64,000 bases of DNA, from positions 248,001 to 312,000 of the forward strand of contig NZ_BOVQ01000003.1 in assembly GCF_018403765.1 (NCBI RefSeq), in the 5' to 3' direction. The notes beneath the pieces were generated by a model. That model did not search any database, was not told where the DNA came from, and worked only from the letters and a program-made list of their open reading frames with translations. Below are positions 1 through 7,985 of the stretch, piece by piece (position 1 is the stretch's first letter; every line of letters begins with the position of its first letter). The position numbers and the translations under genes were made by a program. Origin of the DNA: Lactococcus nasutitermitis (GTDB taxonomy: Bacteria > Bacillota > Bacilli > Lactobacillales > Streptococcaceae).

Positions 1-3
1 GAT

Positions 4-1254
4 TTAGAAAGTTTCAACTACTAAAACCACATTTAGTATTGTTACAAAGGCGCCAATGAGGAGTAAAAGCCACTTTGTGTACCATACATTTTTGTATTTC
101 CCCATCACTTTTTTTGAACTTGTGAGGTAAATCTGCAAGAAAATTGTGATTGGAAGTTGAATACTGAGAAAAACTTGTGAATATATCAGAATATTGAAAG
201 GTGAAACTAGAAAGCTCAAACCACAAATAGCAACTGTTGCTCCTATGATTGTAATCAAAACGCCCAAACGACTATGTGGGTCTTCGGCATCGTAAGGTTC
301 GCTGAAAAGTCCTGCAAAAATTGAACCTCCTGCCATTCCTGCTGTCACCGATGATGCCACTCCTGCAAATAAGAAGGCAATGGCAAACAAAATAGCGGCG
401 GCTGGTCCAAGTAAAGGAATTAACATTTCCTGCGCTTGATTGATTTCGGTGACGACACGTGGAAAGAATAGCGCAGCGGCAATAATAATGAGGGCGGAAT
501 TAATCACCCACCCTAAAAACATTGAAAAGAGTGTATCGAAAAATTCAAATTTTAGTTGACGTTGAATGACTGCTTCATTTTGTAAATTCCACTGCCGACT
601 TTGGATGACTTCGGAATGTAGGAAAAGGTTGTGGGGCATTACTACTGCTCCGAGTGCTGACATAATGATAGGAATGGATTTCCCACTCACAAATGGTACG
701 ACCATTCCCTTTACTGCCTCTCCCCAGCTGATATGCGGTATGATAAATATTTCGAGTAAAAGTGCAATACCAATCATACTCACAAAACCAATGATGACTT
801 TTTCAATTTTTGAATATGAATTGCTGAATAAGAGCCAGATGACAAGGACTGCTGTAAGTGGTGAGCCGACGACAATCGGGATGTGGAAAAGCATTTGTAG
901 TGCTAATGCTCCACCAAGGATTTCAGCAACTGCTGTGGAAATGGAAGCAAGTACTGCGGTTCCTAAAATAATACGACTTATTGTTGGACGTAAATGTTCT
1001 GTCGCATTTTCTGAAAGACATTTTCCTGTGACTATTCCTAAATGAGCGACATTGTGTTGGAGGAAAGTCAACATTATAGTTGAAAGTGTGATGACCCAAA
1101 GTAATTTATAGCCAAATTGTGAACCGGCGGCAAGGTTTGCTGCCCAATTACCAGGGTCTATAAAACCTACTGCTACTATCAGTCCTGGACCGACATAGCG
1201 CAAGAAATTAAGTGCTGGATATCGTTTATCCTGAAGAATTTTACTAATTTTCAT
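4..1254 (-). CDS. mntH: Nramp-family Mn2+/divalent metal:H+ symporter
   Basis: Integral membrane importer of manganese and related divalent metals driven by protons. The 416-residue protein has the Nramp hallmarks: DPGN at residues 33-36 in the first membrane helix and MPHN about halfway, both metal-coordinating, and roughly eleven hydrophobic segments. I chose the ATG at 1254; the open frame extends upstream only through a TTG that lies within the promoter. An extended -10 (TGTTATAAT) ends nine bases before this ATG and no Shine-Dalgarno sequence is present, so the mRNA may be nearly leaderless. The gene is monocistronic, and a terminator hairpin for the next gene lies just upstream. I see no clear MntR operator. 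Identity is firm at family level; metal preference is inferred. Confidence 0.93.
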   Translation of the reverse strand: MKISKILQDKRYPALNFLRYVGPGLIVAVGFIDPGNWAANLAAGSQFGYKLLWVITLSTIMLTFLQHNVAHLGIVTGKCLSENATEHLRPTISRIILGTAVLASISTAVAEILGGALALQMLFHIPIVVGSPLTAVLVIWLLFSNSYSKIEKVIIGFVSMIGIALLLEIFIIPHISWGEAVKGMVVPFVSGKSIPIIMSALGAVVMPHNLFLHSEVIQSRQWNLQNEAVIQRQLKFEFFDTLFSMFLGWVINSALIIIAAALFFPRVVTEINQAQEMLIPLLGPAAAILFAIAFLFAGVASSVTAGMAGGSIFAGLFSEPYDAEDPHSRLGVLITIIGATVAICGLSFLVSPFNILIYSQVFLSIQLPITIFLQIYLTSSKKVMGKYKNVWYTKWLLLLIGAFVTILNVVLVVETF

Positions 1255-1263
1255 ATTAAGTTT

Positions 1264-1272
1264 ATTATAACA
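1264..1272 (-). promoter_or_regulatory. Extended -10 of mntH, no SD before ATG
   Basis: Reads TGTTATAAT on the minus strand, nine bases before the mntH ATG. The expected transcription start falls within a base or two of the ATG. Confidence 0.6.
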
Positions 1273-1281
1273 CAAGTCAGA

Positions 1282-1317
1282 AAAAACAGTTTCTTACTAA
1301 AAGAAACTGTTTTTTTA
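1282..1317. terminator. Intrinsic terminator of nitroreductase gene
   Basis: Perfect hairpin with arms ACAGTTTCTT and AAGAAACTGT, flanked by A and T tracts, so it can act on either strand. It follows the nitroreductase gene on the minus strand. Confidence 0.85.
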
Positions 1318-1326
1318 TTGCTTTAT

Positions 1327-1932
1327 TTAGTCAGCAATGATAAAACGTTCGTCGTCTTCTACGAAAGTTTTATCTCCTGCTGGTGCTTCGATTGAACCAA
1401 ATACAAGTTGTCCGCGGAGTTTCCAGTTTTCTGGGATATTCCATTCTTTAGCGACTGCTTCGTCAATCAATGGATTGTAATGTTGTAAGTTAGCTCCAAG
1501 TCCAATTTCTGAAAGTGCTGTCCAAGCATTAACAGTGATAATTCCTGAACCTTGCTCTGACCAAACTGGGAAGTTTTCAGCGTAAAGTGCAAATTGTTCT
1601 TGCAATCCTTTTACAACTGCTTGGTCTTCAAAGAAGAGTGCTGTTCCAAATGCTGCTTTGAAACCTTCAAGTTTTGTTTTTGTACTATCCCAAGCTGATT
1701 CAGGCGCTCCTTGTGCTTCCATAGCTGCTTTAAGTTCTGTAGCTACGATTTCTCCCCAAAGTTTGTCTTGAGCTTCTCCTGTTAGAATAAGAACACGTCC
1801 TGTTTGTGAATTAAAGGCTGTTGGCGAGAAACGAACGGCTTCTTTGATTGTTGCGATTGCTTTTTCTGCTTCTACATTTTTTCCTAGAGCGTAGATTGTG
1901 CGGCGGTTTTCAAGTGTTTTTAAGAATGACAT
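1327..1932 (-). CDS. Nitroreductase-family NAD(P)H-dependent FMN oxidoreductase
   Basis: A 201-residue single-domain nitroreductase-fold flavoprotein. The N-terminal RRTIYALG segment and the FSPTAFNSQTGR segment near residues 35-47 fit the FMN-binding region of the family, and the C-terminal GSIEAP segment matches fungal and bacterial nitroreductases related to Frm2/YtjD. Such cytosolic enzymes reduce nitro compounds or quinones with FMN; the natural substrate is not predictable. Start ATG at 1932 is preceded by an AGGAG-type ribosome site. It is a single gene between terminators. Confidence 0.85.
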   Translation of the reverse strand: MSFLKTLENRRTIYALGKNVEAEKAIATIKEAVRFSPTAFNSQTGRVLILTGEAQDKLWGEIVATELKAAMEAQGAPESAWDSTKTKLEGFKAAFGTALFFEDQAVVKGLQEQFALYAENFPVWSEQGSGIITVNAWTALSEIGLGANLQHYNPLIDEAVAKEWNIPENWKLRGQLVFGSIEAPAGDKTFVEDDERFIIAD

Positions 1933-2050
1933 AATAAATCTCCTAAGTATTTTTTTATAGTAGATGAGAAGTTATCCCTCATCGTTTACATTTGTAATTT
2001 TAACAAATTTATATTTCTCTGTAAAGAAATTTGATTTCTTTTTTTATTAT

Positions 2051-2083
2051 AAAAAAATAGATTTCTTAAAAGAAATCTATTTT
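2051..2083 (-). terminator. Intrinsic terminator of upp
   Basis: Hairpin with arms AATAGATTTCTT and AAGAAATCTATT immediately downstream of the upp stop codon, followed by a T-rich tract on the minus strand. Confidence 0.8.
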
Positions 2084-2088
2084 CATTA

Positions 2089-2718
2089 TTATTTTGTTCC
2101 AAATAAACGGTCGCCTGCATCACCAAGCCCTGGAACGATATAGCCGTGTTCATTGAGATGGTCATCAAGAGCGGCAGCGTAGATATCAATATCTGGATGT
2201 GCTTCTTGGAGGGCTTTCACTCCTTCTGGTGCTGCAACGAGACAGACGAATTTGATATTATTAGCATTGCGTTTTTTCAAACTATCAATCGCTAGAATAG
2301 CTGAACCACCTGTGGCGAGCATTGGGTCAACAAGGAAAATCTGACGGTCCGCAATATCTGTAGGTAATTTTACTAAATACTCAACAGGCTTGAGTGTTTC
2401 TTCATCACGATACATTCCAATATGTCCAACACGAGCAGCTGGAATGAGTTTCAGAATTCCATCAACCATGCCGATGCCTGCGCGAAGAATTGGGACAATC
2501 GCTAGTTTTTTACCTTGAAGTTGCTTCACTGTTGCTTTGGCAACTGGCGTTTCGATTTCAATGTCTTCTAAGGGGAGGTCACGAGAAACTTCGTAAGCCA
2601 TAAGCATTCCGATTTCATCAACGAGTTCGCGAAATTCTTTGGTTGAGACTTCTTTGCGACGTAGGATTGAGAGTTTGTGTTGAATAAGTGGGTGTTCAAC
2701 GACTTGAAAATTTGACAT
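2089..2718 (-). CDS. upp: Uracil phosphoribosyltransferase
   Basis: Converts uracil and PRPP to UMP in pyrimidine salvage. The 209-residue length is standard. The PRPP-binding motif DPMLATGGS lies at residues 131-139, and the C-terminal [10 protein letters not shown] uracil-binding region is present. Start ATG at 2718 has a GAAAGG ribosome site. The gene stands alone upstream of its own terminator; no PyrR attenuator is visible in its short leader. Confidence 0.97.
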   Translation of the reverse strand: MSNFQVVEHPLIQHKLSILRRKEVSTKEFRELVDEIGMLMAYEVSRDLPLEDIEIETPVAKATVKQLQGKKLAIVPILRAGIGMVDGILKLIPAARVGHIGMYRDEETLKPVEYLVKLPTDIADRQIFLVDPMLATGGSAILAIDSLKKRNANNIKFVCLVAAPEGVKALQEAHPDIDIYAAALDDHLNEHGYIVPGLGDAGDRLFGTK

Positions 2719-2803
2719 TTTGAAAAACCTTTCATATCTATTTACTTTATTTTATCATTTTTGTGGGAAAATGTCTGTGTTTTTTTGATGTTATTTTTTT
2801 AAA

Positions 2804-2832
2804 ATAAAAGTACCTTGTTAGGGTACTTTTAT
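2804..2832 (-). terminator. Terminator of groES-groEL operon
   Basis: Hairpin with arms ATAAAAGTACC and GGTACTTTTAT, located between the groEL stop codon and the upp promoter region. Confidence 0.8.
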
Positions 2833-2850
2833 GGATAGTGGATTTATTTT

Positions 2851-4500
<1,650 letters not shown>

Positions 4501-4785
4501 TTATTCTACGATTGCTAGAATGTCAGATTCTTTAACGATGAGCACTTCTTCGCCATCAATCTTGACTGTTGTGCCGCCGAATTTTTCAAAGATGACTTGG
4601 TCTCCAACTTTGACTGTGGGGGCAATGACTGTGCCATGATTGGTCGTTCTACCTGCTCCTACGGCAATAACTTCTGCAGTTTGTGGTTTTTCTTGAGCTG
4701 CAGATGCCAGCACAATCCCACCTATTGATTTTTCTTTTTCTTCTTTGATGCGCAAAACCACGCGATCAGCTAAGGGTTTCAACAT
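4501..4785 (-). CDS. groES: Co-chaperonin GroES (Hsp10)
   Basis: A 94-residue lid protein of the GroEL cage. The N-terminal LKPLADRVV and the mobile loop [13 protein letters not shown] (about residues 15-28), which docks onto GroEL, are intact. A strong ribosome site (GGAGG) precedes the ATG at 4785. First gene of the groES-groEL operon. Confidence 0.99.
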   Translation of the reverse strand: MLKPLADRVVLRIKEEKEKSIGGIVLASAAQEKPQTAEVIAVGAGRTTNHGTVIAPTVKVGDQVIFEKFGGTTVKIDGEEVLIVKESDILAIVE

Positions 4786-4820
4786 GAATTTATCCTCCGT
4801 AAGTTAATTTTTTAGTTTCA

Positions 4821-4847
4821 TTAGCACTCTTTGTATTAGAGTGCTAA
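4821..4847 (-). promoter_or_regulatory. CIRCE operator (HrcA)
   Basis: Perfect 9-9-9 inverted repeat, TTAGCACTC then nine bases then GAGTGCTAA, the binding site of the heat-shock repressor HrcA. It lies between the groES promoter and its ribosome site. Confidence 0.98.
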
Positions 4848-4859
4848 ATTACAATTCTT

Positions 4860-4888
4860 ATTTTACCGCGAAGGTCAAAAATAGTCAA
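4860..4888 (-). promoter_or_regulatory. groES promoter
   Basis: TTGACT (-35, 4883-4888) and TAAAAT (-10, 4860-4865) with 17 bases between them, directly upstream of CIRCE: a vegetative promoter under HrcA repression. Confidence 0.85.
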
Positions 4889-4912
4889 GGAAAAACTTTT
4901 ATTTTTTTCTCA

Positions 4913-4942
4913 TAAAAAATTCTGCCTGATTTGACAGAATTT
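4913..4942 (-). terminator. Terminator after ssbB
   Basis: On the minus strand, arms AAATTCTG and CAGAATTT around a ten-base loop, followed by TTT. It separates ssbB from groES. Confidence 0.65.
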
Positions 4943-4953
4943 ATGCTTTAAAT

Positions 4954-4975
4954 TTTTTGACAGTTCTGTCAAAAA
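4954..4975. repeat. TTTTTGACAG palindrome, perfect copy, at ssbB stop
   Basis: Arms TTTTTGACAG and CTGTCAAAAA around TT. It overlaps the end of ssbB, whose stop codon is the TGA inside the arm. Confidence 0.9.
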
Positions 4976-5358
4976 GGGAGTTCTTCGGCATCAAGTGTAA
5001 TTTCTTCTGAATTTGTGTGATTGGCACGACGTGCGATTGTTGCACGGCTTTCGAGCAGGTCATAAGTGAGTCCAAGCACTTCTGTGATGTAACGTTTTTG
5101 CTCTTGCTTATCAGTATAACTGCGCGTTCTAATTTCGCCTTCAACAGACACTAAGATTCCTTTTTGCGCATATGTCGCAAACGTTTCTGCGGTTTTCCCC
5201 CAGAAAACAACAGAGATGAAGTCGGCTTCGCGTTCCCCATTTTGATTTTTAAATCGTCGGTTGACAGCTACTGTTGTGCGTGTGACGCTTTTATCTGTTG
5301 GTGTTTTGACGATTTCAGGTGCGGCAACAACCCGACCAATAAGCATTGTTTTATTCAT
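4969..5358 (-). CDS. ssbB: Single-stranded DNA-binding protein, short competence type
   Basis: OB-fold protein of 129 residues that coats single-stranded DNA. It opens MNKTMLIGRVVAAPEI and keeps the VEGEIRTRSY and EVLGLTYDLLESR segments of the family. It lacks the long Gly/Gln-rich linker of the housekeeping SSB but retains the EELPF tail that docks partner proteins. Length, a location beside groES and the absence of rpsF/rpsR neighbours match streptococcal SsbB, a late competence gene. A possible competence-sigma box lies upstream. The stop codon TGA is provided by a repeat palindrome. The competence role is inferred from family and context. Confidence 0.9.
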   Translation of the reverse strand: MNKTMLIGRVVAAPEIVKTPTDKSVTRTTVAVNRRFKNQNGEREADFISVVFWGKTAETFATYAQKGILVSVEGEIRTRSYTDKQEQKRYITEVLGLTYDLLESRATIARRANHTNSEEITLDAEELPF

Positions 5359-5390
5359 ATTTTTTCCTCCAAAAAGTGTTGCTACTTTTA

Positions 5391-5398
5391 TATACGGA
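5391..5398 (-). promoter_or_regulatory. Possible com-box (ComX) of ssbB
   Basis: Minus strand reads TTTTT followed by CCGTATA; the octamer TCCGTATA matches the streptococcal late-competence box TACGAATA at six of eight positions. It lies about 30 bases before the ssbB ATG, and a terminator just upstream isolates it from ytpR transcription. The match is partial. Confidence 0.45.
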
Positions 5399-5420
5399 AA
5401 AATTTATGATATGTCACAAA

Positions 5421-5446
5421 AAAATCTTGATAAAATCAAGATTTTT
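5421..5446 (-). terminator. Terminator after ytpR
   Basis: Arms AAAATCTTGAT and ATCAAGATTTT with a three-base loop and T tracts on both sides, just past the ytpR stop. Confidence 0.85.
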
Positions 5447-5449
5447 TTA

Positions 5450-6085
5450 TTAGTTGTGCCACATTGTGGTTGGTTCAAAAGCTAGTCCTGCTGTCAAATC
5501 ATCTGAAAGTTCCATAATTCCGCGGACTTGAGGTGCATTTGGTAATTCTAATTCACGTGCGGAGCAAAGCATTCCAAAACTTGGTACACCACGCAATTCG
5601 CCTGGGAAAATCAGCGCACCATCTGGCATCATACTTCCTGGTAATGCCGCAACTGTTTTCAATCCAAGGCTTGCATTTGGCGCACCGCAAACGATTTGTA
5701 CATTTTCTTCCAAACCAACATTGACCTGGCAAATATGCAAATGGTCACTGTCTGGGTGTTCAACCATTTCAACGATTTCGGCAACGACAAACTTTGGCTG
5801 AGCATCGTAAGTCAATTTATCAGCAAAACCTGATTTTTCCAAGGCTGTGTTGAGTTTTTCCACGTCATCAGCACTCAATTTGACTTCACCATTTTTTGAC
5901 AACTCTGTCAAACTTTTTAAGAGTGATTTTGCTTCAAAAATGTTCCAGCCAACTGTTTCTCCCGTGTCTTCCTGATAAACACGCGCGATATTTTCTTTGC
6001 GCTCAAAAGTCACTTTTTTTCCTTCGTCATTTGCCACAACAAGCAGTAAAACGTCGCCCACGTGTGTGTTGTAACTTGCAATCAT
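5450..6085 (-). CDS. ytpR: YtpR-family tRNA-binding-domain protein
   Basis: A 211-residue protein with an N-terminal DUF4479-like region and, from about residue 100, an OB-fold EMAP/tRNA-binding domain (EIVEMVEHPDSDHLHICQVNVG, then IVCGAPNA) resembling the N-terminal part of the PheRS beta subunit. It is usually a stand-alone factor of unknown role in Firmicutes. It is the last gene of a set with thioredoxin and DUF4651, an order also found in streptococci. An in-frame copy of the palindromic repeat encodes SLTELSK at about residues 54-60. Confidence 0.9.
   Translation of the reverse strand: MIASYNTHVGDVLLLVVANDEGKKVTFERKENIARVYQEDTGETVGWNIFEAKSLLKSLTELSKNGEVKLSADDVEKLNTALEKSGFADKLTYDAQPKFVVAEIVEMVEHPDSDHLHICQVNVGLEENVQIVCGAPNASLGLKTVAALPGSMMPDGALIFPGELRGVPSFGMLCSARELELPNAPQVRGIMELSDDLTAGLAFEPTTMWHN
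5893..5914. repeat. TTTTTGACAG palindrome inside ytpR
   Basis: TTTTTGACAA and CTGTCAAACT arms around CT. Read through in frame as L-T-E-L-S-K by ytpR. Confidence 0.65.
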
Positions 6086-6118
6086 TTTCTCATTTTTCCT
6101 TTATTTTTTGTTCAATTT

Positions 6119-6140
6119 TTTTTGACAAAACTGTCAAAAC
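6119..6140. repeat. TTTTTGACAG palindrome between trx and ytpR
   Basis: Arms TTTTTGACAA and CTGTCAAAAC around AA, abutting the stop codon of the thioredoxin gene. Confidence 0.8.
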
Positions 6141-6458
6141 TTATTTTGCTGTTGCCAAAAATGCGTTCACTTCTTCTTTTGTCTTGCGCAATTTATTAAC
6201 CAAACGCGCTGTTTCTTTGCCATTTTCAATCACGACAAAACTTGGAATTCCCATAATCTCCCATTCAACTGCGAGGTCCATGTATTCATCACGGTCCACT
6301 TCAACGAATTCAAATTCAGGATTTTCAGCTTCAATTTCAGGCATTTTTGGCTTGATAAATGAACAATCTGGACACCAACCTGCTGTGAAAAAGTACACGC
6401 GCTTCCCGTCAGTGCTCACTAAATTCGCCAACTCTTCAATATTTTTTGGAATAATCAT
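6141..6458 (-). CDS. Thioredoxin-family protein, CPDC active site
   Basis: A 105-residue cytosolic thioredoxin-fold protein. The active site is C29-P-D-C32 after FFTAGW, a variant of the CGPC found in housekeeping thioredoxin, and the cis-Pro loop is present as GIPSFVV. It probably reduces specific disulfides; the partner is unknown. A good AAGGAG site precedes the ATG at 6458. It sits 15 bases after the DUF4651 gene and 55 bases before ytpR, suggesting one transcription unit. Confidence 0.9.
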   Translation of the reverse strand: MIIPKNIEELANLVSTDGKRVYFFTAGWCPDCSFIKPKMPEIEAENPEFEFVEVDRDEYMDLAVEWEIMGIPSFVVIENGKETARLVNKLRKTKEEVNAFLATAK

Positions 6459-6473
6459 CTTAATCTCCTTTTT

Positions 6474-6794
6474 TTACAAAATCTCGTCAATAGAACTTTC
6501 TTCAAACTCAGTCACAACCAGAGTTTTCGCGTCAATTTCAAAGGAAATATTTTTGACAGAACTGTCAGAAATATTTTCATCAGAAACAATCACACCGCCT
6601 TTAAAAATTGCTTCAACATCAGGGTCGTCAAAAATCCAGACAGCTTTGATAGACTTGTCAGAAAAATGCGTGCGTACTGCATCCGTCAAATCTCTGCGCA
6701 AATTATCCGCCATCTCCTGATAGCCATGATAAACGATATGAGCTGCTCCAGCTGTGGCAATCAGCCCCAAACCAAGTTTCAAATATTTGTTCAT
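6474..6794 (-). CDS. DUF4651 small membrane-anchored protein
   Basis: A 106-residue protein with an N-terminal hydrophobic segment (KLGLGLIATAGAAHIVYHG, about residues 6-24) and an acidic remainder. It matches the DUF4651 family of streptococci, found beside the same thioredoxin gene and pepA. Function unknown. A TGGTAAAAT extended -10 ends six bases before the ATG and there is no ribosome site, so translation may be leaderless. One palindrome copy and one degraded copy (6646-6669) lie in its coding sequence. Confidence 0.8.
   Translation of the reverse strand: MNKYLKLGLGLIATAGAAHIVYHGYQEMADNLRRDLTDAVRTHFSDKSIKAVWIFDDPDVEAIFKGGVIVSDENISDSSVKNISFEIDAKTLVVTEFEESSIDEIL
6550..6571. repeat. TTTTTGACAG palindrome inside DUF4651 gene
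   Basis: Arms TTTTTGACAG and CTGTCAGAAA around AA; read in frame as S-D-S-S-V-K-N. Confidence 0.7.
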
Positions 6795-6800
6795 AATGAA

Positions 6801-6809
6801 ATTTTACCA
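6801..6809 (-). promoter_or_regulatory. Extended -10 of DUF4651 gene, leaderless layout
   Basis: TGGTAAAAT, six bases before the ATG. No purine-rich ribosome site fits in between. Confidence 0.55.
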
Positions 6810-6819
6810 CAAAATAGGC

Positions 6820-6825
6820 TATAAT
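6820..6825 (+). promoter_or_regulatory. pepA -10 box
   Basis: TATAAT about 40 bases before the pepA ATG, divergent from the DUF4651 promoter. Confidence 0.6.
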
Positions 6826-6865
6826 AGTAAATAGAATTACCTAAAAATGAGAGGGAACTAAGAAA

Positions 6866-7933
6866 ATGACTTTATTTGACAAAATTAAAGAAATCACAGA
6901 ACTCCAAGCAGGCAGCGGATTTGAAGCACCTGTACGCAATTATTTAAAAGAAAAAATGCTCAAACTCGGCTACACACCAGAATTTGATGGACTTGGCAGC
7001 ATTTTTGTTGTCAAAGAAAGTAAAACGCCAAATGCGCCACGTGTGATGATTGCTGCACACATGGACGAAGTCGGCTTTATGGTCAGTAGCATCAAGCCTG
7101 ACGGTACTTTCCGCGTTGTCACGCTCGGTGGTTGGAATCCGCTTGTCGTCAGCGCACAACGTTTCACACTTTTCACTCAGAAAGGTAATAAAATCCCTGT
7201 CGTTACAGGTGGCTTACCACCACATCTGCTCCGTGGAACTGGTGCAACTCCAAGTATTCCAGCGATTTCCGACATCATCTTTGATGCAGGATTTACCGAT
7301 AAAGCTGAAGCGGAAAATTACGGCATCGCGATTGGTGACGTGATAATCCCTGAAACAGAAACCATTCTCACAGCAAATGGCAAAAACGTCATGAGCAAAG
7401 CTTGGGACAATCGTTATGGCTGTCTGATGGTACTTGAACTTCTCGAATTTCTCCAAGACAAAGAACTGCCTGTCACATTGATTATTGGTGCAAATGTCCA
7501 AGAAGAAGTCGGTTTGCGCGGTGCAAAAGTCTCCACCACCAAGTTCAATCCTGACCTATTTTTTGCCGTAGATTGCTCACCAGCAAGCGATACTTTTGGC
7601 GATGATAATGGCAAACTAGGAGCTGGCGTCACAATGCGCTACTACGACCCCGGCCACATCATGTTGCCCGGTATGAAACAATTTCTCATTGAGACTGCCA
7701 AAGAAAATAACATCAAAACGCAAGCCTACATGGCAAAAGGTGGGACTGACGCTGGTGCTGCTCATCTGTCAAATGAAGGCATTCCATCAACAACCATTGG
7801 TGTTTGCGCCCGTTATATCCACAGTCACCAAACAATTTCCAGTCTTGACGATTTCGTACAAGCACAAAACTTTATCCGTGCGATTGCCACAAGTCTTAAC
7901 GCTGAAAAAGTCGCTGACATTAAAAATTACTAA
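6866..7933 (+). CDS. pepA: Glutamyl aminopeptidase PepA (M42 family)
   Basis: Cytosolic metallo-aminopeptidase that removes N-terminal Glu or Asp and forms large oligomers. The 355-residue length is typical. Metal and catalytic segments are visible: AAHMDEVGF (H65, D67), the EEVGLRGA catalytic glutamates, AVDCSP, and the late GGTDAGAAH and YIHSHQ segments. It feeds peptide use in lactic acid bacteria. It is transcribed divergently from DUF4651-trx-ytpR and ends at a bidirectional terminator shared with pbp1B. Confidence 0.95.
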   Translation: MTLFDKIKEITELQAGSGFEAPVRNYLKEKMLKLGYTPEFDGLGSIFVVKESKTPNAPRVMIAAHMDEVGFMVSSIKPDGTFRVVTLGGWNPLVVSAQRFTLFTQKGNKIPVVTGGLPPHLLRGTGATPSIPAISDIIFDAGFTDKAEAENYGIAIGDVIIPETETILTANGKNVMSKAWDNRYGCLMVLELLEFLQDKELPVTLIIGANVQEEVGLRGAKVSTTKFNPDLFFAVDCSPASDTFGDDNGKLGAGVTMRYYDPGHIMLPGMKQFLIETAKENNIKTQAYMAKGGTDAGAAHLSNEGIPSTTIGVCARYIHSHQTISSLDDFVQAQNFIRAIATSLNAEKVADIKNY

Positions 7934-7948
7934 AATAAATGTGCAATA

Positions 7949-7985
7949 AAAAATCATCTCACTTTATAAAGCGAGATGATTTTTT
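7949..7985. terminator. Bidirectional terminator, pepA/pbp1B
   Basis: Arms AAAATCATCTC and GAGATGATTTT with an inner palindrome CTTTATAAAG, between two convergent genes. Confidence 0.9.
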
